This document shows, one piece after another, positions 27,367 through 35,796 of a stretch of 55,726 nucleotides of DNA; positions within the stretch are counted from its first letter, which is position 1, and each line of letters starts with the position of its first letter. The translations under genes and the position numbers were made by a program. Origin of the DNA: Spirochaetales bacterium. Lineage in GTDB: Bacteria; Spirochaetota; Spirochaetia; SZUA-6; RPPD01. The notes below the pieces were generated by a model that searched no databases, had not been told where the DNA came from, and saw only the letters and a program-made list of their open reading frames with translations. The DNA lies in the NCBI GenBank assembly GCA_016934415.1, contig JAFGSW010000002.1, positions 1 to 55,726 on the forward strand. The letters are read 5' to 3'.

Positions 27367-28806
27367 ATGCAATTTAGCAAACTTGATCTCATCCCCTCCC
27401 TCTGCGCCAACTTGGAAAAGGAGGGCTATGAAAAGCCGACCCCGGTTCAAACCGAGTCGATCCCGGCGGTGCTCGCCGGCCGCGACTTGTTGGCCTGCGC
27501 CCAGACCGGCACGGGCAAAACGGCGGCCTTCGCCCTGCCCATCCTCCAGACCCTCTCCCGGACGCGGCCCGTCAACCTGCCCTGCGGCGCTCACGTCCTC
27601 GTCCTCACCCCGACCCGCGAGCTCGCCGAGCAGATCGGCGAAAGCTTCGGCGTCTACGGCCGCGGCCTGAACTTGAAAACCACCGTGGTCTACGGCGGCG
27701 TCGGCTACGTCCCGCAGAAGGACGCCCTGCGCCGCGGCGTGGATGTCCTCGTCGCCACGCCCGGGCGGCTCCTCGATCTCATCGAGCAGCGCGCCGTCAT
27801 TTTGGCCCGGACAGCGGTCTTCGTCCTCGACGAGGCGGACCGCATGCTCGACATGGGCTTCATCCGGGACGTGCGCCGGATCGCCGAGTTCCTGCCGCGC
27901 CGGCGCCAGACCCTGCTCTTTTCAGCCACCATGCCCGCGGAAATCCGCTCGCTGGCGGAGAACCTGCTCGTCGATCCCCACCAGGTGCAGGTGGCCCCGC
28001 CGTCGGCGACCGCGGACAACATCGACCAATCGGTCTACTTCGTGGCCAAGGCCGACAAGCCGGCCCTTCTCCGCCACCTGCTGTCCCACGATGCGGCCGA
28101 ACGGGTGCTCGTCTTCACCCGCACCAAGCACGGCGCCGACCGGGTGGCCAGGAAGCTCTGCCGGGCCGGCATCGACGCAGAGTCGATTCACGGCGACAAG
28201 GCGCAGGGCGCCCGCCGCCGCTCGCTCGATCGCTTCAAGACGGGAGAAGCCCGCGTCCTCGTCGCCACCGACGTCGCCTCGCGCGGCATCGATATCGATT
28301 CCATCAGCCACGTCGTCAACTACGAGCTGCCGGACGTCCCGGAGACCTACATCCACCGCATCGGCCGCACCGCGCGCGCCGGAGCCTCGGGCGTATCTGT
28401 TTCATTCTGCGACGAGCAGGAACGCGTCTGCCTCCGCGACATCGAGCGACTCATCCGCGCGCGACTCAAGGTGATGGAAACCCCGGACATCACCCTCCTC
28501 GAGGAGGACCTGGCCGCCGAGCGCAAAGCGCAGGCCGCTTTCGACCGCCTGCCCGATCGCGACCGGCCGGCGAGACGGCACAACGAGCGCCGGGATCGCG
28601 GCAACGGGAACGGCCTCCCGTTCTACGAAAAGTTTTCCGGACCCGGGCAGCGTGGAAGACGCCGCCGGGACGGACGCCGCGAAGGCTCCGGACGCATCGG
28701 CGAAGACGGCAATAGACATACGGACTCCGACGGCGCGGACCGCAAACCCCGGGCGCCCTATCGCACCGGCATGTTCCGCAACCGGGCCAACCGGCGCAGC
28801 CGGTAA
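27367..28806 (+). CDS. DEAD-box ATP-dependent RNA helicase
   Basis: A 479-residue RNA helicase. Q motif with FSKLDLIPSLC..GYEKPTPVQTESIP, motif I AQTGTGKT near residues 45-52, Ia PTRELAEQ, Ib TPGRLLDL, II VLDEADRMLD near 153-162, III FSATMPAEI, IV VLVFTRTKHGADRV, V ATDVASRGIDI, VI HRIGRTARAG. After residue about 375 comes a charged Arg/Gly-rich tail (ERRDRGNGNGLPFY, RGRRRRDGRREGSGR) typical of RhlE-like proteins that bind RNA non-specifically. AAGGAG lies nine bases before the ATG. Likely role: ribosome assembly or RNA turnover at low temperature. Confidence 0.95.
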   Translation: MQFSKLDLIPSLCANLEKEGYEKPTPVQTESIPAVLAGRDLLACAQTGTGKTAAFALPILQTLSRTRPVNLPCGAHVLVLTPTRELAEQIGESFGVYGRGLNLKTTVVYGGVGYVPQKDALRRGVDVLVATPGRLLDLIEQRAVILARTAVFVLDEADRMLDMGFIRDVRRIAEFLPRRRQTLLFSATMPAEIRSLAENLLVDPHQVQVAPPSATADNIDQSVYFVAKADKPALLRHLLSHDAAERVLVFTRTKHGADRVARKLCRAGIDAESIHGDKAQGARRRSLDRFKTGEARVLVATDVASRGIDIDSISHVVNYELPDVPETYIHRIGRTARAGASGVSVSFCDEQERVCLRDIERLIRARLKVMETPDITLLEEDLAAERKAQAAFDRLPDRDRPARRHNERRDRGNGNGLPFYEKFSGPGQRGRRRRDGRREGSGRIGEDGNRHTDSDGADRKPRAPYRTGMFRNRANRRSR

Positions 28807-28899
28807 AGCCGGCGCGGCAGAGGTAATGAGGCCCGGCTCCATAGGATACGGCGCCGGCCGTTGACCAGTATCTTTCTGCGATTGATTCAGACGGCAAAA

Positions 28900-28932
28900 A
28901 GAAGAGGCTGTCCTTTTGGGACAGCCTCTTCT
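28900..28932. terminator. Perfect hairpin serving as terminator; member of a dispersed repeat
   Basis: AGAAGAGGCTGTCC (28900-28913) pairs perfectly with GGACAGCCTCTTCT (28919-28932). It stands after the helicase stop and, on the other strand, after the stop of the GH11-like remnant. Its core CTGTCC..TTGGGACAG recurs at 29822-29854. Confidence 0.75.
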
Positions 28933-28951
28933 GTGCTTTAAGGTTTTCGAT

Positions 28952-29407
28952 TCATTTATACGCGGCGACATGGTTTCCCGGTGAGGAAAAGTATCCGCCC
29001 GCATACAGCGTGTTGGCGTTACAGGTGAGCGCGTAGACATAGTCATTCGTGCCCGAACCGAGCGCTTGCCAGGTTTTCGAACCGCTGCCGGTGTTTTCCG
29101 ATACAGTTACGTCGAAGGTGCCGCTGCCCTGCCAGGCTTCCGACGCGACGATGCAGTAATTCTGCCCGCCGATCGATTTGCCCAGACTTTGCCACCCCTG
29201 GAAGTGTTCAGCCAGGCTGATGGGGCTTGAGCCGCTTCCGCTGCAGCCGCCGGTCCACTGGATGTTCCGGCTATTGCAGGGATTCCAGCCCGTGCCGACG
29301 ACGAAATCATTGGACGTGTTCCAGTTTCCCGAGTAACGGCCGTTTCCGTTATCCGTGCAGTTTACTCCACCGCCATTGCCGCCGACCCAACATTGGTAGT
29401 AGTTCGT
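28952..29407 (-). pseudogene. GH11-xylanase-like remnant with propeller-repeat tail
   Basis: The minus-strand frame reads TNYYQCWVGGNGGGVNCTDN, GRYSGNWNTSNDFVVGTGWN, then abruptly AEHFQGWQSLGKSIGGQNYC and IVASEAWQGSGTFDVTVSE. These are the first and last parts of a GH11 xylanase. The middle, about 100 residues with the nucleophile Glu, is missing; the acid/base Glu region (ASEAWQ for ATEGYQ) is kept. After it comes a single propeller-type repeat (WQALGSGTNDYVYALTCNAN, TLYAGGYFSS). The upstream part is cut at about 29407, where an IclR fragment begins on the other strand, so no start or signal peptide remains. A composite or decayed gene; a non-enzymatic secreted lectin is less likely. Confidence 0.6.
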
Positions 29408-29698
29408 GGCTCTCGTCTCGCCTCCCGCACCGCGAACAGCATCACCGACCCGGATACCCTCCTCAAACACCTGGCCGCATCGCGCACAAAAGGCTGGACC
29501 TACGACAATGAGGAGTATGAGAAAGGCGTACGCTGTATCGGGGCGCCGATCTTCGATTACCGCGACCACAACATTGCCGCGGTGAGCGCCTCCTGGTCGG
29601 CCAAGACCGCCCGCAACCTGAAACTGCCCAAGGTGGCGGCGCAGGTCAAGAAGGCGGCCGCGGAAATATCGCGGCACATGGGATCGCGCCGCGAATGA
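29408..29698 (+). pseudogene. C-terminal fragment of an IclR-family regulator
   Basis: In frame from about 29408 the product reads LLKHLAASRTKGWTYDNEEY, EKGVRCIGAPIFDYRDHNIA, then AVSASWSAKTA..AAEISRHMG. This is the end of the IclR effector-binding domain. The DNA-binding winged helix and most of the effector domain are absent, and the fragment starts where the GH11-like remnant ends, so the two pieces were joined by recombination. A small ORF starting at 29393 covers it but has no ribosome site. Confidence 0.7.
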
Positions 29699-29821
29699 CC
29701 AGTTCCGGAAAATTGAGTTTCAATCTTTTGGAGAAATGGTTCCCCGCTTTTTTTGGGGAAGGCCCTCTTACGAAGGAAACCGCAGCGAGTGACGGATCAT
29801 CGTTCCCCGTCCGGATTCTAT

Positions 29822-29854
29822 CGTTGAGACTGTCCTATTGGGACAGCCTCAACG
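29822..29854. repeat. CTGTCC palindrome overlapping the GNAT gene end
   Basis: CGTTGAG-A-CTGTCC (29822-29835) pairs with GGACAG-C-CTCAACG (29841-29854), one A-C mismatch. It shares its core with the hairpin at 28900-28932. On the minus strand it encodes the last residues (SLRLSQ) and the stop of the acetyltransferase gene. Confidence 0.7.
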
Positions 29855-30407
29855 AGTAATCCTCGACAACTGCTTTTTCGTAGCAAAAGAACCGCCCTTT
29901 CCGAAAGATCACCTCTCCCGCCTTCCGATAGCCGAGGCGCTCGTACAAGCCCATGGCCCGGAGGTTTCCCGTGAACGCGTCCAAACGCAGGACCGCATAG
30001 CCCCGTTCGCGCGCCTGCGCCTCGGCGAAAGCCATCAGCAACTTGGCCACGCCTCTTCCCTCCGCTTCGGGATGCACGCACAGGCGATGCACGACGAGGC
30101 AACGATCGGCGCGGTAGCGCCAATCGACCGACGCGTATTGCGGTTCCTGGTGTTCGTTGAGGACAATCATGCCCACGAGACGGCCGCCGGTTTCGGCGAG
30201 AAAGAGCGTGCCGGATTCGAGGTCCGCCGCGATATGCGTGCGTGCGGGGTATATCTCGTCCCATTGGTCGATGCCGCGCGTCAGCAGCCCGTCGGTCACG
30301 TCGGCGATGAGCGCCGTCACGCGGTTGAGATCGTCGGTTCGACCGGCTTCGATGATAAAAAGGTCGGGCTTCGGGTGAATGTCGTGGGTTTCCGGTATAT
30401 CGGGCAT
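29835..30407 (-). CDS. GNAT-family N-acetyltransferase
   Basis: A 190-residue acetyltransferase. Motif A is clear: LVVHRLCVHPEAEGRGVAKL near residues 104-123, with the acetyl-CoA pyrophosphate loop EGRGVA. Other elements are GTLFLAETGGRLVGMIVLNE and the C-terminal LDAFTGNLRAMGLYERLGYR. The substrate may be a small amine, antibiotic or protein N-terminus. The last six codons and stop lie in a palindromic repeat, so the natural C-terminus may have been replaced. There is no good ribosome site; the downstream convergence is with remnants only. Confidence 0.88.
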   Translation of the reverse strand: MPDIPETHDIHPKPDLFIIEAGRTDDLNRVTALIADVTDGLLTRGIDQWDEIYPARTHIAADLESGTLFLAETGGRLVGMIVLNEHQEPQYASVDWRYRADRCLVVHRLCVHPEAEGRGVAKLLMAFAEAQARERGYAVLRLDAFTGNLRAMGLYERLGYRKAGEVIFRKGRFFCYEKAVVEDYSLRLSQ

Positions 30408-30508
30408 TGCGTCTATAAATCGAAATAAAATGCCAATCGCAAATCTTTGTTCATGATTTTAACGGAATCCTGCGGCATACCGTCTCCAAAAAATCAACAG
30501 TCGGGGAC

Positions 30509-31708
30509 TTACAATGCCCTGATCACGCGCGCGAACTCGGCGCCGAAGTCCTCGCCCCGCGCGAGGAGGTCCGTCGTCGGGCCGCCCGGGAATTCGAGCT
30601 CGGCGGACATTTTCCAACCGGCGGGCTCGGTGATCTTTTTGATCTGGGCGAGGGCGCCCTTGCTCCAGCCGTAGCTCCCGAACATGGCGGCGGTGCGGTT
30701 CTTCACCTGCTTCAAGACCGCCATCCGGAGCGCCTGCTCGAGCGGCGGGAAGAGGCTCCCCTCGTACGTCGGCGCGCCGATCATCACGCCCGCCTTCGTC
30801 CAGAGGGATGTGAGGATGTAGCTCGAGTGCGTGCGCGCCGCATCGAAGATCTCGACCGGCACACCCTCCCGCGAAATTCCCTGCGCCACGGCGTTCATCA
30901 TCATCTCGGTGTTGCCGTACATGGAGCCGTAGACGAGGGTGACGGCCTTGTCCCCCGGGCCGGTCGCGTACCCCGCCAATTTCCGGTACAAGTCCACAAT
31001 GACCCCCGGATTCTTGCGGAAGACGAGCCCGTGCGAGGGTGCGATCACCTCGATGGGAAGGGGCGCGAGCTTCTCGATGGCCTTGAGCACGGGACCCGAA
31101 AACTTGGCGACGATATTGACGTAATAGCGGACCGCCTCTTTCATGTAGAAGTCGAAGTCCGTGCACTCATCGTCGAAGAGCGCGCCTTTGAGGGCGCCGT
31201 AGGAGCCGAAGGCGTCGCAGGAGAAGAGGACGCGCGCGGTCTCGTCGAACGTGGCCATGGTCTCGGGCCAGTGGACGAACGGGATGTGGTGAAAGCGGAG
31301 GGTGTGCTTCCCGAGGGAAAGCGTCTCGCCGTCGGCCGCCTCGCGGATGTCGGCGGTGAGCTGGTAGAACGATTCCAGCATCTTCTTCGCCTTGGGCGTG
31401 GCGAGGATGACGACGCGGGGATTGATCTGGCGGAAGGTGTGGATGACGCCGGTGTGGTCCGGCTCCATGTGATTGACGACCAGGTAGTCAATTGAAGCGA
31501 GATCGGTCACGCGCTCGATCTGCCGGAAAAAGTTGTCGGTCTTGAAGGCTTTGGCCAGATCAATGACCGCCTTCTTCTCGTCGTCGATGAGGTACGAATT
31601 GTAGGAAACGCCCTCCTTGCTGATCGGCCAGATGCCTTCGAACAGGTCGGTCGTGCGGTCGTTCACGCCGATCCAGTGGATACCGGGCTTTATCTCAACG
31701 GAAGCCAC
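30509..31708 (-). CDS. fprA: A-type flavodiiron protein (FprA)
   Basis: A 399-residue protein that reduces O2 to water or NO to N2O, protecting anaerobes. The N-terminal MBL-like domain binds the diiron centre through VNHMEPDHTG (near residues 78-87), SCDAFGSYG, and APSHGLVFR. The C-terminal flavodoxin domain (about 250-399) binds FMN: VTLVYGSMYGNTEMMMNA and MIGAPTYEGSLFPPL, then MFGSYGWSKGAL. There is no rubredoxin or NADH domain, so it relies on an outside electron donor. The GTG start at 31708 has AGGAGGG upstream and lies 15 bases after the stop of the exported-protein gene, so the two form an operon. Confidence 0.95.
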   Translation of the reverse strand: MASVEIKPGIHWIGVNDRTTDLFEGIWPISKEGVSYNSYLIDDEKKAVIDLAKAFKTDNFFRQIERVTDLASIDYLVVNHMEPDHTGVIHTFRQINPRVVILATPKAKKMLESFYQLTADIREAADGETLSLGKHTLRFHHIPFVHWPETMATFDETARVLFSCDAFGSYGALKGALFDDECTDFDFYMKEAVRYYVNIVAKFSGPVLKAIEKLAPLPIEVIAPSHGLVFRKNPGVIVDLYRKLAGYATGPGDKAVTLVYGSMYGNTEMMMNAVAQGISREGVPVEIFDAARTHSSYILTSLWTKAGVMIGAPTYEGSLFPPLEQALRMAVLKQVKNRTAAMFGSYGWSKGALAQIKKITEPAGWKMSAELEFPGGPTTDLLARGEDFGAEFARVIRAL

Positions 31709-31723
31709 ATTTCCCTCCTGATA

Positions 31724-33007
31724 TCAATCGAGCAGTACGCGGTCCATGAATCCGAAAAACTCCTTCTTGACCGTGCTGAAATTCTCTTCGGGGGTCTTGA
31801 AGGTGAACGCGTAATAGATGTCCCCGTCGAATCTCGTGTAGCCTTCGTTTAAAATGACCATGTTGACCTTCCGGCTATTCTGCTCGAAGGGGATGACCGC
31901 CGGCGCTTCGATGGCGAGGCCTTTGATCTTCGGCTGGCTGCGCTTGACGAAGACGACATAACCGTGACTCCCGCCGCTCGTGCGGTCGGATGATGGATCC
32001 GTAATCTCATACACCGTGGCCGGCCAGCGGGTTTTCAGTTCCCGGGTAAGTTGTTTTTTATCCAGCTTGGCGAGCGCCTTGTCGACCCATGCTTCAAACG
32101 TCTCCTGCGGGCGAGCTTGGAAGATAATGCTGAGATCGCTCGAAATGTCTTTGCCCGCCGAGTTTTTCTGCGGGAGGACGATCAGGAGGGTCGAAAAGGC
32201 TTCGGCGGTGAGTTCGAACGCCGAGACCTTCCATGTGTCCTTGAGCGGGAGCCAGATTCCGAGTGCGCGATTGAGGTACCCGGCCTCGAATTCACGCCGC
32301 TGAGGCTGGTAGACGAGGTCGTTCGGAAAGGCATGCTTGGGCGGCGGCTCTTTCAACTGGGAGTTGACGGCGGCGTACAGCGGGAAGAACTCGCCGGGAT
32401 CGCTCTTCTTGTTTTCTTTCGCGATTTCCTCCATCAGGAGCTTGCAGCGGGAAAACATCATCGTGTAAAAACAGACCTTCATATAATCGTCCATGACGCT
32501 CGGGATGGGTTTGTTGTCGGACACCGTCTTGAACATGTCGGTATATTCACTCACCGCGGTGAACGTCATATCCGCTGAACCATAATGATTGGCCAGCATC
32601 CAGTAGGCGCGGTAGTCTTTCGGATACTGCTTCTTGATCGCGAGGAGCTCTTTTACGATTTCATCGTGGTACTCGGGAAGGTCGGTGTTGTACAGACAGG
32701 ATTTCAGAAAAACCTGGAAAAGCCGAAGGTCCACATTGCCGGATTTATCCTTGGCAATGAAGGCATTCGTTTCAGCTAAAAGCGATTTGAGCATCGAAAC
32801 CACCTTGGACTTGGGGATCCCGGCGCCCCAATCGGGGGTCCATGCGGCTACGTATTTATAAAGCGGCGTGAATTCATCGATATGTCTTCGATAGGCCGCA
32901 TCGGAAGGGAGTTTGGAAACGTCGATATCGTACGCCTGGGCCCAGGCGCCGAAAAGCGCGCCGAACGTGAACGCCAAGCCGATCGTCAGGCAGAATAGCT
33001 TCTTCAC
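31724..33007 (-). CDS. Exported protein of unknown function
   Basis: A 427-residue protein. The GTG start at 33007 is chosen because GAGGAGG stands just upstream and the product then opens with a signal peptide (VKKLFCLTIGLAFTFGALFG..AWA-Q, about 23 residues). The mature part has a helical, TPR-like N-terminal half (YRRHIDEFTPLYKYVAAW, LRLFQVFLKSCLYN, RAYWMLANHYGSADMTF) and a mixed C-terminal half ending with strands (INMVILNEGYTRF-type, YYAFTFKTPEENF). No family is recognised. It precedes fprA by 15 bases, but the functional link is unclear. Confidence 0.75.
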   Translation of the reverse strand: MKKLFCLTIGLAFTFGALFGAWAQAYDIDVSKLPSDAAYRRHIDEFTPLYKYVAAWTPDWGAGIPKSKVVSMLKSLLAETNAFIAKDKSGNVDLRLFQVFLKSCLYNTDLPEYHDEIVKELLAIKKQYPKDYRAYWMLANHYGSADMTFTAVSEYTDMFKTVSDNKPIPSVMDDYMKVCFYTMMFSRCKLLMEEIAKENKKSDPGEFFPLYAAVNSQLKEPPPKHAFPNDLVYQPQRREFEAGYLNRALGIWLPLKDTWKVSAFELTAEAFSTLLIVLPQKNSAGKDISSDLSIIFQARPQETFEAWVDKALAKLDKKQLTRELKTRWPATVYEITDPSSDRTSGGSHGYVVFVKRSQPKIKGLAIEAPAVIPFEQNSRKVNMVILNEGYTRFDGDIYYAFTFKTPEENFSTVKKEFFGFMDRVLLD

Positions 33008-33202
33008 TGCAGTCCTCCTCAGAACCGGCATTGTGCCGGAAAATAATCGATTATACAAGTGGGCGGAAAAAGCCCATGCCAATGTAAACCAACGGTCGTT
33101 TGGAGTGTTACAGTGAGGCTGTACCGGAAAGATCAATCCGCCGGAAAGCACGGCTGTGCATCCCAACGCAGGAATGACAGAAATCGAAAAAACAAGCCAA
33201 TC

Positions 33203-33231
33203 TTGACTTTCAGTTCGATTTCACCGAATAT
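33203..33231 (+). promoter_or_regulatory. Possible promoter of iorA
   Basis: TTGACT (33203-33208) is followed after 17 bases by GAATAT (226-231), which overlaps a TATAGT at 33229-33234. The spacing or the -10 is imperfect either way. Confidence 0.35.
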
Positions 33232-33298
33232 AGTCGAATCCGAAACAGTCGATCCCTATTTCACCCAATGCAATCCATGAACACCGGGACGGAAAAAC

Positions 33299-34927
33299 AT
33301 GAAGCAGCGTTTGATGATGTCGGGAAATGAGGCGATCGCCCTCGGCGCGTACGAGGCCGGGGTTGCGGTCGGCGCTGGTTACCCGGGGACGCCGTCGACG
33401 GAAATCCTCGAGAGCCTGACCGGGTATCAGGGCGTTTATACCGAGTGGTCGGTGAACGAGAAGACCGCGCTCGAGGTGGGGCTGGGCACCGCATTGGCCG
33501 GCGCGCGCTCCCTCGTCACCATGAAGCACGTCGGCTTGAACGTGGCGGCCGATCCCCTCTTCACCTCCGTCTACACGGGCGTGAAGGGCGGGCTGGTGGT
33601 CGTCAACGCCGACGACCCTGACATGCACTCCTCCCAAAACGAGCAGGACAATCGCCATTACGCGCGCGCCGCCAAGCTCCCCATGCTCGAGCCGGCGGAC
33701 TCGGAGGAGGCGCGCCGCTTCACCTCCCTCGCCTTCGATATTTCCGAACGCTTCGATACGCCCGTCATCCTGCGCTCCACGACCCGGATCTCGCATTCAA
33801 GGTCGCCGGTTTCGCCGTCGGGCGAGCGGCGGCCGCGGGCGGACACGCCCCGCTTCGAGCGCAACCTAAAAAAATATGTCATGATCCCGGCCCATGCCCG
33901 CGCCCGCCACCGAGCGGTCGAGGAGCGCCTGCTCGCCCTCGCGGAATACGCGGAAACCTTTACGGAAAACAGGATTGAACCGGGCCGCGGCGGCTTCGGT
34001 ATTATTACTTCCGGCGTCGCGTATGAGTATGTGCGGGAGGTCTTCCCGGACGCGCCGATTCTGAAGCTCGGTCTGGTGTGGCCGCTGCCCGGGAAACTCA
34101 TCGTCCGCTTCGCCGCCGAACACGAAACGCTCTACGTGGTCGAAGAGCTCGATCCCTTTCTGGAGACGGAAATCAAGGCGATGGGGATCAAGGCGCGGGG
34201 CAAGGATTTCCTGCCGCGCACGGGCGAATTTTCTCCGGGCCTGCTGCGGCGCGCGTTCCAGGCCGAGGGCAAAACCGACGCGAGTGCGGAAGGCCTGCGC
34301 TCGAGCCTGCGCCTCCCGCCCCGCCCCCCCACCCTCTGCCCCGGCTGCCCGCACCGCACGGTCTTCAAGATCCTGGGACGACTCGGCGTCACCGTCTCGG
34401 GCGACATCGGCTGCTATACGCTCGGCGTGCTTCCGCCCTTCCAGGCCATGGACACCTGCGTGGAGATGGGCGGCTCGGTCGGTCTGGCCCAGGGCATTGA
34501 AATCGCAGAAGGAATCGACGGCGCCGGGGAAACTGAAGGAGCGGGCCGGACGGCGGCCGTCATCGGCGACTCGACCTTCGCGCATTCGGGACTCACCGGG
34601 CTCGTCAACGCCGCCTACAACGGCCGCCGGATCCTGATCATCGTCCTCGACAACTCCACCACGGCCATGACCGGCATGCAGCCCAATCCCTTCTCCGGCG
34701 AGCGCATCGACGGGAAGCCGGCCCCGGCCGTCGACTACCGCACGCTCGCCGCCGCGGTCGGCCTCGCCGACGGCGACGTCGCGATCGTGGACGCGTACAA
34801 GCCGAAGGAGGTGGAGGAGGCGATCGAGCGTTTCCTTTCCGCCCGCCGCCTGTCGCTCCTCGTGGTCAAGGGGCCGTGCATCATCTGGAAGAGGAAGAGG
34901 GAAAGAACTACGGATAAACGCGGATGA
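33299..34927 (+). CDS. iorA: Indolepyruvate:ferredoxin oxidoreductase alpha subunit, lacking the ferredoxin tail
   Basis: A 542-residue enzyme that oxidatively decarboxylates aryl pyruvates from aromatic amino acids to aryl-acetyl-CoA with reduced ferredoxin. N-terminal pyrimidine-binding domain: LMMSGNEAIALGAYEAGVAV and AGYPGTPSTEILES. C-terminal TPP domain: TLCPGCPHRTVFKIL near residues 344-358, GDIGCYTLG, GDSTFAHSGLTGL and LDNSTTAMTGMQPNP. The usual C-terminal domain with two 4Fe-4S ferredoxin motifs is missing; the protein ends ..VKGPCIIWKRKRERTTDKRG. The last six codons and stop lie inside an inverted repeat (34906-35030), so the gene seems to have been cut by it. Electron exit may need a separate ferredoxin-like partner. 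Confidence 0.92.
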   Translation: MKQRLMMSGNEAIALGAYEAGVAVGAGYPGTPSTEILESLTGYQGVYTEWSVNEKTALEVGLGTALAGARSLVTMKHVGLNVAADPLFTSVYTGVKGGLVVVNADDPDMHSSQNEQDNRHYARAAKLPMLEPADSEEARRFTSLAFDISERFDTPVILRSTTRISHSRSPVSPSGERRPRADTPRFERNLKKYVMIPAHARARHRAVEERLLALAEYAETFTENRIEPGRGGFGIITSGVAYEYVREVFPDAPILKLGLVWPLPGKLIVRFAAEHETLYVVEELDPFLETEIKAMGIKARGKDFLPRTGEFSPGLLRRAFQAEGKTDASAEGLRSSLRLPPRPPTLCPGCPHRTVFKILGRLGVTVSGDIGCYTLGVLPPFQAMDTCVEMGGSVGLAQGIEIAEGIDGAGETEGAGRTAAVIGDSTFAHSGLTGLVNAAYNGRRILIIVLDNSTTAMTGMQPNPFSGERIDGKPAPAVDYRTLAAAVGLADGDVAIVDAYKPKEVEEAIERFLSARRLSLLVVKGPCIIWKRKRERTTDKRG

Positions 34928-35030
34928 ACGCGGATAAAGAAAAGGTAAAAAAGAGGAATAAATGATTGAATATTCGTTAATCATTCCTCTTTCTTCTTTA
35001 CTTTTTTTCCCATCCGCGTCATCCGTAGTT
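34906..35030. repeat. Long inverted repeat, GCGGATAAACGCGGAT type, ending iorA
   Basis: AACTACGGAT.AACGCGGATG (from 34906) faces its near-complement CATCCGCGTCATCCGTAGTT ending at 35030. A second nested hairpin (AGAGGAAT..ATGATT with AATCATTCCTCTT, about 34952-34992) sits at the tip. The left arm supplies the last codons and stop of iorA; the right arm ends 25 bases before iorB. Confidence 0.8.
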
Positions 35031-35054
35031 TTTTTCGGCAAGGAGAGTTCGTAC

Positions 35055-35669
35055 ATGCAATCCACGGGACAAGAAAAAATATGGAACATCCTCATGGCCG
35101 GCGTCGGCGGGCAGGGGATCATCCTGGCGAGCGACGTGCTGGCCGCGGCCGCGCTCGCGGCGGGCTTCGACGCCAAAAAGAGCGAGATCCACGGCATGAG
35201 CCAGCGGGGGGGATCGGTCACCTCGCACGTCCGCTTCGGGCGCACGGTCCATTCGCCTGTCATCGAGGAGGGATGCGCGGACGTCCTTCTCTCGCTCGAG
35301 CTCATGGAGACGCTCCGCTGGCTCCCCTTTACACACGCGGGCACCGGGCTCATCGTTTCGACCGAGAAGATCCTGCCCGCCAATGTCGCCGAATATCCGG
35401 CCGGAATTGAGGAGGAGATCCGCACCCTCGCCCCCCGCGCCCGCTTCCTCGATCCGGCCGCGCTCGCGGAAAAAATCGGCGATAAAAAATACGTCAACGT
35501 CGCACTCTGCGGCGTCCTCGCGGACATACTCGAACTGCCCGAAACGGCCTGGCGACGGGCCATCGACGCGCACGTTCCCGGCGGCACCGCGGATGCGAAC
35601 TGGCGGGCTTTTTGCATAGGCCGGGACCTGTCATCATCCTGCCCGGGCCCCGGCGTCTCTTCGCGATAA
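35055..35669 (+). CDS. iorB: Indolepyruvate:ferredoxin oxidoreductase beta subunit
   Basis: A 204-residue gamma/POR-type subunit that partners IorA. Start ATG 35055 follows AAGGAGAG; the upstream ORF part lies in repeat sequence. The family N-terminus is intact: NILMAGVGGQGIILASDVLA near residues 11-30, KKSEIHGMSQRGGSVTSHVR near 43-62, and ADVLLSLELMETLRWLPF near 79-96. Length is normal. The C-terminal 20 residues (SSSCPGPGVSSR) look like read-on rather than conserved. It forms the core enzyme with IorA 125 bases upstream. Confidence 0.93.
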   Translation: MQSTGQEKIWNILMAGVGGQGIILASDVLAAAALAAGFDAKKSEIHGMSQRGGSVTSHVRFGRTVHSPVIEEGCADVLLSLELMETLRWLPFTHAGTGLIVSTEKILPANVAEYPAGIEEEIRTLAPRARFLDPAALAEKIGDKKYVNVALCGVLADILELPETAWRRAIDAHVPGGTADANWRAFCIGRDLSSSCPGPGVSSR

Positions 35670-35749
35670 AGAAACGGTTTTATCTGACCGGCGGATATAT
35701 TATTATAGAATGTAAAGGACACGGGGCCGCAATCCACACGTAAAATATA

Positions 35750-35778
35750 TTGACATGTTCCGGCTCGCCCCCTATGAT
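35750..35778 (+). promoter_or_regulatory. Sigma70-type promoter of the radical SAM gene
   Basis: Perfect TTGACA (35750-35755), 17-base spacer, TATGAT (35773-35778). Transcription would start near 35785, just at the GAGGAG ribosome site, giving a very short leader of about 12 nt. Confidence 0.65.
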
Positions 35779-35796
35779 AAACGCGAGGAGAAAAAT

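Noticed and set aside
27102-27377. 91-codon ORF in the helicase leader
   Set aside because: Arg-rich, overlaps the helicase start, no ribosome site; the region fits an untranslated leader better.
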